64,000 nt of DNA. Origin: Eutreptiella sp. 'Long Island Sound 2002' (taxonomy: Eukaryota; Euglenozoa; Euglenophyceae; Eutreptiales; Eutreptiaceae). The notes beneath the pieces were generated by a model. The model was not told the origin of the DNA. It saw only the letters and a list, made by a program, of their open reading frames with translations, and searched no databases. Shown here one piece after another: positions 42,651 to 52,745 of the stretch (its first letter is position 1; every line of letters starts with the position of its first letter). The position numbers were made by a program, and so were the translations under genes. Location of the stretch: contig OZ038382.1 in the NCBI GenBank assembly GCA_964036045.1, positions 135,770,442 to 135,834,441 of the forward strand, in the 5' to 3' direction.

Positions 42651-44460
42651 CAAGGGAAAGCCCACTTGCCCACTTTGAACATCCCTTCTTCAAAAGAGTG
42701 CAACTTGTAAAAAGTCCATATCCATGTTTCTTCACCCCACTTCAATGCTTTGTTAAGCAGCAAGGGAAAGCCCACTTGCCCATTTTGAACATCCCTTCTT
42801 CAAAAGAGTGCCACTTGTAAAACGCCCATATCCATGTTTCTTGACCCCACGTCAATGCTTTGTTCAGCAGCAAGGGAAAGCCCACTTGCCCACTCTGAAC
42901 ATGCCCCTCTTTTACAAAGTCCACCTTGTACAACCGTCCAATCCATGCTTCTTGACTCCGGCCAATGCTTTGTTCAGCAGCAAGGGAAAGCCCACTTGCC
43001 CACTCTGAACATGCCCATCTTTACAAAGTCCACCTTGTACAATCGTCCAATGCATGCTTTTTAACTCCGGCCAACGCTTTTTTCAACAGCAAAAGAAAGC
43101 CCACTTGCCCACTCTGAACATCCCTTCTTCAAAAGACTGCAACTTGTAAAAAGCCCATATCCATGTTTCTTGACCCCAGGCCAATGCTTTGTTCAGCAGC
43201 AAGGGAAAGCCCACTTGCCCACTCTGAACATGCCCCTCTTTTACAAAGTCCACCTTCTACAATCGTCCAATGCATGCTTCTTGACTGCGGACAATGCTTT
43301 GTTCGGCAGCAAGGGACAGCCCACTCGCCCACTCTGAACAACCCTTCTTCAAAAGAGTGCCACTTGTAAAAAGCCAATATTCATGTTTCTTAGGCCCACT
43401 TCAATGCTTTGTTCAGGAGCAAGGGAAAGCCCACTTGCCCATTCTGAACATCCCTTCTACAAAAGAGTGCCACTTGTAAAACGCCCATATCCATATTTCT
43501 TGACCCCATGTCAATGCTTTGTTCAGCAGCAAGGGAAAGCCCACTTGCCCACTCTGAACATGCCCCTCTCCTATAAAGTCCACCTTCTACAATCGTCCAA
43601 TGCATGCTTCTTGACTCCGGCCAATGCTTTGTTCAGCAGCAAGGGAAAGCCCACTTGCCCACTCTGAACATCCCTTCTTCAAAAGAGTGCAACTTGTAAA
43701 AAGTCCATATCCATGTTTCTTCACCCCACTTCAATGCTTTGTTAAGCAGCAAGGAAAAGCCCACTTGCCCATTTTGAACATCCCTTCTTCAAAAGACTGC
43801 CACTTGTAAAACGCCCATATCCATGTTTCTTGACCCCACGTCAATGCTTTGTTCAGCAGCAAGGGAAAGCCCACTTGCCCACTCTAAACATGCCCCTCTT
43901 TTACAAAGTCCACCTTGTACAATCGTCCAATCCATGCTTCTTGACTCCGGCCAATGATTTGTTTAGCAGCAAGGGAAAGCCCACTTGCCCACTCTGAACA
44001 TGCCCATCTTTACAAAGTCCACCTTGTACAATCGTCCAATGCATGCTTTTTAACTCCGGCCAATGCTTTGTTCAACAGCAAGGGAAAGCCCACTTGCCCA
44101 CTCTGAACATCCCTTCTTCAAAAGACTGCAACTTGTAAAAAGCCCATATCCATGTTTCTTGACCCCATTTCAATGCTTTGTTCAGCAGCAAGGGAAAGCC
44201 CACTTGCCCACTCTGAACATGCCCCTCTTTTACAAAGTCCACCTTCTACAATCATCCAATGCATGCTTCTTGACTCCGGCCAATGCTTTGTTCAGCAGCA
44301 AGGGAAAGCCCACTTGCCCACTCTGAACATCCCTTCTTCAAAAGAGTGCAACTTGTAAAAAGTTCATATCCATGTTTCATCACCCCACTTCAATGCTTTG
44401 TTAAGTAGCAAGGGAAAGCCCACTTGCCCATTTTGAACATCCCTTCTACAAAAGAGTGCC

Positions 44461-47400
44461 ACTTGTAAAACGCCCATATCCATGTTTCTTGACCCCACGT
44501 CAATGCTTTGTTCAGCAGCAAGGGAAAGCCCACTTGCCCACTCTGAACATGCCCCTCTTTTACAAAGTCCACCTTGTACAATCGTCCAATCCATGCTTCT
44601 TGACTCCGGCCATTGCTTTGTTCAGCAGCAAGGGAAAGCCCACTTGCCCACTCTGAACATGTTCATCTTTACAAAGTCCACCTTGTACAATCGTCCAATC
44701 CATGCTTTTTAACTCCGGCCAACGCCTTGTTCAACAGCAAGGGAAAGCCCACTTGCCCACTCTGAACATCCCTTCTTCAAAAGACTGCAACTTGTAAAAA
44801 GCCCATATCCATGTTTCTTGACCCCATTTCAATGCTTTGTTCAGCAGCAAGGGAAAGCCCACTTGCCCACTCTGAACATGCCCCTCTTTTACAAAGTCCA
44901 CCTTCTACAATCGTCCAATGCATGCTTCTTGACTGCGGACAATGCTTTGTTCGGCAGCAAGGGACAGCCCACTCGCCCACTCTGAACACCCCTTCTTCAA
45001 AAGAGTGCCACTTGTAAAAATCCTATATTCATGTTTCTTAGGCCCACTTCAATGCTTTGTTCAGGAGCAAGGGAAAGCCCACTTGCCCATTCTGAACATC
45101 CCTTCTACAAAAGAGTGCCACTTGTAAAACACCAATATCCATATTTCTTGACCCCATGTCAATGCTTTGTTCAGCAGCAAGGGAAAGCCCACTTGCCCAC
45201 TCTGAACATGCCCCTCTTTTACAAAGTCCACCTTGTACAATCGTCCAATCCATGCTTCATGACTCCGGCCAATGCTTTGTTCAACAGGAAGGGAAAGCCC
45301 ACTTGCCCACTCTGAACATCCCTTCTTCAAAAGACTGCAACTTGTAAAAAGCCCATATCCATGTTTCTTGACCCCATTTCAATGCTTTGTTCAGCGGTAA
45401 GGGAAAGCCCACTTGCCCACTCTGAACATGCCCCTCTTTTACAAAATCCACCTTCTACAATCGTCCAATGCATGCTTCTTGACTGCGGACAATGCTTTGT
45501 TCAGCAGCAAGGGAAAGCCCACTTGCCCACTCTGAACATCCCTTCTTCAAAAGAGTGCATCTTGTAAAAAGTCCATATCCATGTTTCTTCACCCCACTTC
45601 AATGCTTTGTTAAGTAGCAAGGGAAAGCCCACTTGCCCATTTTGAACATCCCTTCTTCAAAAGAGTGCCACTTGTAAAACGCCCATATCCATGTTTCTTG
45701 ACCCCACGTCAATGCTTTGTTCAGCAGCAAGGGAAAGCCCACTTGCCCACACTGAGCATGCCCCTCTTTTACAAAGTCCACCTTGTACAATCGTCCAATC
45801 CATGCTTCTTGACTCCGGCCAATGCTTTGTTCAGCAGCAAGGGAAAGCCCACTTGCCCACTCTGAACATGCCCATCTTTACAAAGTCCCATTTGTACAAT
45901 CGTCCAATCCATGCTTTTTAACTCCGGCCAATGCTTTGTTCAACAGCAAGGGAAAGCCCACTTGCCCACTCTGAACATCCCTTCTTCAAAAGACTGCAAC
46001 TTGTAAAAAGCCCATATCCATGTTTCTTGACCCCATTTCATTGCTTTGTTCAGCAGCAGGGGAAAGCCCACTTGCCCACGCTGAACATGCCCCTCTTTTA
46101 CAAAGTCCACCTTCTACCATCGTCCAATGCATGCTTCTTGACTGCGGACAATGCTTTGTTCGGCAGCAAGGGACAACCCACTCGCCCACTCTGAACATCC
46201 CTTCTTCAAAGGAGTGCCACTTGTAAAAAGCCCATATCCATGTTTCTTGACCCCATTTCAATGCTTTGTTCAGCAGCAAGGGAAAGCCCACTTGCCCATT
46301 CTGAACATGCCTTCTTCAAAAGAGTACCACTTGTATAACGCCCATATTCATATTTCTTGACCCCACTTCAATGCTTTGTTCAGCAGCAAGGGAAAGCCCA
46401 CTTGCCCACTCTGAACATGCCCCTCTCTTATAAAGTCCACCTTCTACAATCGTCCAATGCATGCTTCTTGACTGCGGACAATGCTTTGTTCAGCAGCAAG
46501 GGAAAGCCCACTTGCCCACTCTGAACATCCCTTCTTCAAAAGAGTGCAACTTGTAAAAAGTCCATATCCATGTTTCTTCACCCCACTTCAATGCTTTGTT
46601 AAGCAGCAAGGGAAAGCCCACTTGCCCATTTTGAACATCCTTTCTTCAAAAGAGTGCCACTTGTAAAACGCCCATATCCATGTTTCTTGACCCCACGTCA
46701 ATGCTTTGTTCAGCAGCAAGGGAAAGCCCACTTGCCCACTCTGAACATGCCCCTCTTTTACAAAGTCCACCTTGTACAATCGTCCAATCCATGCTTCTTG
46801 ACTCCGGCCATTGCTTTGTTCAGCAGCAAGGGAAAGCCCACTTGCCCACTCTGAACATGTTCATCTTTACAAAGTCCACCTTGTACAATCGTCCAATCCA
46901 TGCTTTTTAACTCCGGCCAACGCCTTGTTCAACAGCAAGGGAAAGCCCACTTGCCCACTCTGAACATCCCTTCTTCAAAAGACTGCAACTTGTAAAAAGC
47001 CCATATCCATGTTTCTTGACCCCATTTCAATGCTTTGTTCAGCAGCAAGGGAAAGCCCACTTGCCCACTCTGAACATGCCCCTCTTTTACAAAGTCCACC
47101 TTCTACAATCGTCCAATGCATGCTTCTTGACTGCGGACAATGCTTTGTTCGGCAGCAAGGGACAGCCCACTCGCCCACTCTGAACACCCCTTCTTCAAAA
47201 GAGTGCCACTTGTAAAAATCCTATATTCATGTTTCTTAGGCCCACTTCAATGCTTTGTTCAGGAGCAAGGGAAAGCCCACTTGCCCATTCTGAACATCCC
47301 TTCTACAAAAGAGTGCCACTTGTAAAACACCAATATCCATATTTCTTGACCCCATGTCAATGCTTTGTTCAGCAGCAAGGGAAAGCCCACTTGCCCACTC

Positions 47401-48993
47401 TGAACATGCCCCTCTTTTACAAAGTCCACCTTGTACAATCGTCCAATCCATGCTTCATGACTCCGGCCAATGCTTTGTTCAACAGGAAGGGAAAGCCCAC
47501 TTGCCCACTCTGAACATCCCTTCTTCAAAAGACTGCAACTTGTAAAAAGCCCATATCCATGTTTCTTGACCCCATTTCAATGCTTTGTTCAGCGGTAAGG
47601 GAAAGCCCACTTGCCCACTCTGAACATGCCCCTCTTTTACAAAATCCACCTTCTACAATCGTCCAATGCATGCTTCTTGACTGCGGACAATGCTTTGTTC
47701 AGCAGCAAGGGAAAGCCCACTTGCCCACTCTGAACATCCCTTCTTCAAAAGAGTGCATCTTGTAAAAAGTCCATATCCATGTTTCTTCACCCCACTTCAA
47801 TGCTTTGTTAAGTAGCAAGGGAAAGCCCACTTGCCCATTTTGAACATCCCTTCTTCAAAAGAGTGCCACTTGTAAAACGCCCATATCCATGTTTCTTGAC
47901 CCCACGTCAATGCTTTGTTCAGCAGCAAGGGAAAGCCCACTTGCCCACACTGAGCATGCCCCTCTTTTACAAAGTCCACCTTGTACAATCGTCCAATCCA
48001 TGCTTCTTGACTCCGGCCAATGCTTTGTTCAGCAGCAAGGGAAAGCCCACTTGCCCACTCTGAACATGCCCATCTTTACAAAGTCCCATTTGTACAATCG
48101 TCCAATCCATGCTTTTTAACTCCGGCCAATGCTTTGTTCAACAGCAAGGGAAAGCCCACTTGCCCACTCTGAACATCCCTTCTTCAAAAGACTGCAACTT
48201 GTAAAAAGCCCATATCCATGTTTCTTGACCCCATTTCATTGCTTTGTTCAGCAGCAGGGGAAAGCCCACTTGCCCACGCTGAACATGCCCCTCTTTTACA
48301 AAGTCCACCTTCTACCATCGTCCAATGCATGCTTCTTGACTGCGGACAATGCTTTGTTCGGCAGCAAGGGACAACCCACTCGCCCACTCTGAACATCCCT
48401 TCTTCAAAGGAGTGCCACTTGTAAAAAGCCCATATCCATGTTTCTTGACCCCATTTCAATGCTTTGTTCAGCAGCAAGGGAAAGCCCACTTGCCCATTCT
48501 GAACATGCCTTCTTCAAAAGAGTACCACTTGTATAACGCCCATATTCATATTTCTTGACCCCACTTCAATGCTTTGTTCAGCAGCAAGGGAAAGCCCACT
48601 TGCCCACTCTGAACATGCCCCTCTCTTATAAAGTCCACCTTCTACAATCGTCCAATGCATGCTTCTTGACTGCGGACAATGCTTTGTTCAGCAGCAAGGG
48701 AAAGCCCACTTGCCCACTCTGAACATCCCTTCTTCAAAAGAGTGCAACTTGTAAAAAGTCCATATCCATGTTTCTTCACCCCACTTCAATGCTTTGTTAA
48801 GCAGCAAGGGAAAGCCCACTTGCCCATTTTGAACATCCTTTCTTCAAAAGAGTGCCACTTGTAAAACGCCCATATCCATGTTTCTTGACCCCACGTCAAT
48901 GCTTTGTTCAGCAGCAAGGGAAAGCCCACTTGCCCACTCTGAACATGCCCCTCTTTTACAAAGTCCACCTTGTACAATCGTCCAATCCATGCT
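44461..48993 (+). repeat. 2198-bp higher-order tandem duplication in the satellite
   Basis: Every monomer-specific variant I followed between about 44461 and 46795 recurs 2198 bases later, up to about 48993, without a difference that I could find. 2198 is 20 monomers of 110 less two bases. Past 48993 the sequences diverge. Confidence 0.85.
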
Positions 48994-51900
48994 TCTTGAC
49001 TGCGGCCAATGCTTTTTTCAGCAGCAAGGGAAAGCCCACTTGCCCACTCTGAACATGCCCATCTTTACAAAGTCCACCTTGTACAATCGTCCAATCCATG
49101 CTTTTTAACTCCGGCCAATGCTTTGTTCAACAGCAAGGGAAAGCCCACTTGCCCACTCTGAACATCCCTTCTTCAAAAGATTGCAACTTGTAAAAAGCCC
49201 ATATCCATGTTTCTTGACCCCATTTCAATGCTTTGTTCGGCAGCAAGGGAAAGCCCACTTGCCCACTCTGAATGTGCCCCTCTTTTACAAAGTCCACCTT
49301 CTACAATCGTCCAATGCATGCTTCTTGACTGCGGACAATGCTTTGTTCGGCAGCAAGGGACAGCCCACTCGCCCACTCTGAACATCCCTTCTTCAAAAGA
49401 GTGCCACTTGTAAAAAGCCGATATTCATGTTTCTTAGGCCCACTTCAATGCTTTGTTCAGGAGCAAGGGAAAGCCCACTTGCCCACTCTGAACATCCCTT
49501 CTACAAAAGAGTGCCACTTGTACAACGCCCATATCCACATTTCTTGACCCCATGTCAATGCTTTGTTCAGCAGCAAGGGAAAGCCCACTTGCCCACTCTG
49601 AACATGCCCCTCTTTTACAAAATCCACCTTCTACAATCGTCCAATGCATGCTTCTTGACTGCGGACAATGCTTTGTTCAGCAGCAAGGGAAAGCCCACTC
49701 GCCCACTCTGAACATCCCTTCTTCAAAAGACTGCCACTTGTAAAAAGCCCATATCCATGTTTCTTGACCCCATTTGAATGCTTTGTTCAGCAGCAAGAGA
49801 AAGCCCACTTGCCCACTCTGAACATCCCTTCTACAAAAGAGTGCCACTTGTAAAACGCCCATATCCATATTTCTTGACCCCACTTCAATGCTTTGTTCAG
49901 CAGCAAGGGAAAGCCCACTTGCCCACTCTGAACATGCCCCTCTTTTACAAAGTCCACCTTCTACAATCGTCCAATGCATGCTTCTTGACTGCGGACAATG
50001 CTTTGTTCGGCAGCAAGGGACAGCCCACTCGTCCACTCTGAACATCCCTTCTTCAAAAGAGTGCCACTTGTAAAAAGCCGATATTCATGTTTCTTAGGCC
50101 CACTTCAATGCTTTGTTCAGGAGCAAGGGAAAGCCCACTTGCCCATTCTGAACATCCCTTCTTCAAAAGAGTGCCACTTGTAAAACGCCCATATTCATAT
50201 TTTTGACCCCATGTCAATGCTTTGTTCAGCAGCAAGGGAAAGCCCACTTGCCCACTCTGAACATGCCCCTCTCTTATAAAGTCCACCTTCTACAATCGTC
50301 CAATCCATGCTTCTTGACTCCGGCCAATGCTTTGTTCAGCAGCAAGGGAAAGCCCCCTTGCCCACTCTGAACATCCCTTCTTCAAAAGAGTGCAACTTGT
50401 AAAAAGTCCATATCCATGTTTCTTCACCCCACTTCAATGCTTTGTTAAGCAGCAAGGGAAAGCCCACTTGCCCATTTTGAACATCCCTTCTTCAAAAGAC
50501 TGCCACTTGTAAAACGCCCATATCCATGTTTCTTGACCCCACGTCAATGCTTTGTTCAGCAGCAAGGGAAAGCCCACTTGCCCACTCTGAACATGTTCCT
50601 TTTTTACAAAGTCCAACTTGTACAATCGTCCAATCCATGCTTCTTGACTCCGGCCAATGCTTTGTTCAGCAGCAAGGGAAAGCCCACTTGCCCACTCTGA
50701 ACATGCCCATCTTTACAAAGTCCACCTTGTACAATCGTCCAATCCATGCTTTTTAACTCCGGCCAATGCTTTGTTCAACATCAAGGGAAAGCCCACTTGC
50801 CCACTCTGAACATCCCTTCTTCAAAAGACTGCAACTTGTAAAAAGCCCATATCCATGTTTCTTGACCCCACTTCAATGCTTTGTTCAGCAGCAAGGGAAA
50901 GCCCACTTGCCCACTCTGAACATGCCCCTCTTTTACAAAGTCCACCTTCTACAATCGTCCAATGCATGCTTCTTGACTGCGGACAATGCTTTGTTCGGCA
51001 GCAAGGGACAGCCCACTCGCCCACTCTGAACACCCCTTCTTCAAAAGAGTGCCACTTGTAAAAATCCTATATTCATGTTTCTTAGGCCCACTTCAATGCT
51101 TTGTTCAGGAGCAAGGGAAAGCCCACTTGCCCACTCTGAACATCCCTTCTACAAAAGAGTGCCACTTGTAAAACGCCCATATCCATATTTCTTGACCCCA
51201 TGTCAATGCTTTGTTCAGCAGCAAGGGAAAGCCCACTTGCCCTATCTGAACATGCCCCTCTTTTACAAAATCCACCTTCTACAATCGTCCAATGCATGCT
51301 GCTTGACTGTGGACAATGCTTTGTTCGGCAGCAAGGGACAGCCCACTGGCCCACTCTGAACATCCCTTCTTCAAAAGAGTGCCACTTGTAAAAAGCCCAT
51401 ATCCATGTTTCTTGACCCCATTTCAATGCTTTGTTCAGCAGCAAGGGAAAGCCCACTTGCCCATTTTGAACATCCCTTCTACAAAAGAGTGCCACTTGTA
51501 AAACGCCCATATCCATATTTCTTGACCCCATGTCAATGCTTTGTTTAGCATCAAGGGAAAGCCCACTTGCCCACTCTGAACATGCCCCTCTCTTATAAAG
51601 TCCACCTTCTACAATCGTCCAATGCATGCTTCTTGACCGCGGACAATGCTTTGTTCAGCAGCAAGGGAAAGCCCACTTGCCCACTCTGAACATCCCTTCT
51701 TCAAAAGAGTGCAACTTGTAAAAAGTCCATATCCATGTTTCTTCACCCCACTTCAATGCTTTGTTCAGCAGCAAGGGAAAGCCCACTTGCCCATTTTGAA
51801 CATCCCTTCTTCAAAAGAGTGCCACTTGTAAAACGACCATATCCATGTTTCTTGACCCCACTTCAATGCTTTGTTCAGCAGCAAGGGAAAGCCCATTTGC

Positions 51901-52160
51901 CCACTCTGCACATGCCTCTCTTTTACAAAGTCCAACTTGTACAATCAACCAATCCATGCTTCTTGACTCCGGCCTAGGCTTTGTTCAGGAGCAAGGGAAA
52001 GCCCTTTTGCCCATTTGAACATGCCCGAACAAAGTCCACCTTGTCCAAACGTCCACTCCTTGCTTTTTGACCGCAGCCAATGCTTTGTTCAGCAGCAAGG
52101 GAAAGCCCTTCTTCAAACTTGTAAAAAGCCGATACCCATGTTTCTTGACCCCACAAAGTC

Positions 52161-52297
52161 CAAAATGTGAAACACCCTTCGACCTTTGGCAAGCAACGGC
52201 AAATGACTATATTGCTGCCGGCGCCACCGGCTGCGAAGCTCAAGCCATTGCTATTACTTGAGTCCGGCCGGTTGAGGCGAAGCACATATGAAGCGTT
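52161..52297. other. Satellite/Helitron boundary
   Basis: Satellite-like sequence fades by about 52160. On the minus strand a hairpin (arms GCCGG/CCGGC, 52217-52231) is followed by AGCAATATAG and T, a layout like a Helitron 3' end. Confidence 0.4.
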
Positions 52298-52738
52298 TCA
52301 ATGCAATTTATACTTGTCCCTCAAGAGATTATATGCCTTCAAAAGCAATTGAAAGCGATCCGTGGCCCAAGAGTCTTTAGACTTATCAAGATGCAGTTGA
52401 ACACTGAGCTTTTAGTAATGTTTGCGAACATCTTGAGCACTTGTGGCACCCAGTAGAGTTTGAGCCATGGTGACTTTGTCCTTGGACTTCGACAATAGTG
52501 ATCCAATTTCAACCAATCTGGATCCCGGCACGGCGGAAATGTGGCATGGAACCCAAGGTGTGGGCGGACCATGCATTGATTGGGAGCAAGAAGAAGAAGA
52601 TGACGATGTTTGGATGGGCGTTGCACATGCAGGGGGTGCGGTGGTTTGTGGCAATAGTGAGGAGGCCTTAGGAGATGAAGTTGCCGGTGTTGATGTGGAT
52701 GAACGGTGTCTCCGCTTTGAAGGTGCGGTGGGTGACAT
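52298..52738 (-). pseudogene. Third Helitron-strand ORF, unrecognised
   Basis: It starts with an ATG eight bases past the helicase stop codon, in another frame. The N-terminal half is Ser/Thr/Pro-rich (SPTAPSKRRHRSSTSTPATS). The C-terminal part reads GSRLVEIGSLLSKSKDKV and DVRKHY, then an in-frame TAA (52412-52414), then 37 further convincing codons (WATDRFQLLLKAYNLLRD) to a TGA at 52298-52300. Upstream of its ATG the same frame gives GKQRVRDNE, back to an A5 run at the end of the helicase gene. A one-base slip in that run would join it to the helicase. It may therefore be a C-terminal extension rather than a separate protein. The plus-strand frame at 52467-52778 is its shadow. Confidence 0.45.
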
Positions 52739-52745
52739 TTCATTG

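Larger units (their letters stand above)
36745..52160 (+). repeat. 110-bp satellite, about 140 monomers
   Basis: Each monomer has CAATGCTTTGTTCAGCAGC, AAGGGAAAGCCCACTTGCCC, ACTCTGAACAT, CTTCTTCAAAAGAGTGCCAC or TTTACAAAGTCCACCTTGTAC variants, and CATGTTTCTTGACCCCA. Two to three monomer subtypes alternate. GTTCAG and CTGAAC, about 26 bases apart, can close a hairpin with an inner GCAAG/CTTGC stem. The right end decays from about 51960. Because 110 is not divisible by 3, repeated 60-180-codon frames appear on both strands; none is a gene. Confidence 0.95.

Noticed and set aside
36823-51977. Dozens of recurring 60-180-codon frames on both strands
   Set aside because: They repeat with the 110-bp satellite, change frame with it, and carry no conserved end or start. 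They are by-products of the tandem repeat.
36745-52160. CRISPR-like look of a regular array
   Set aside because: Whole monomers are similar along their length, so there are no constant repeats with unique spacers. The context is eukaryotic and no cas genes are present.
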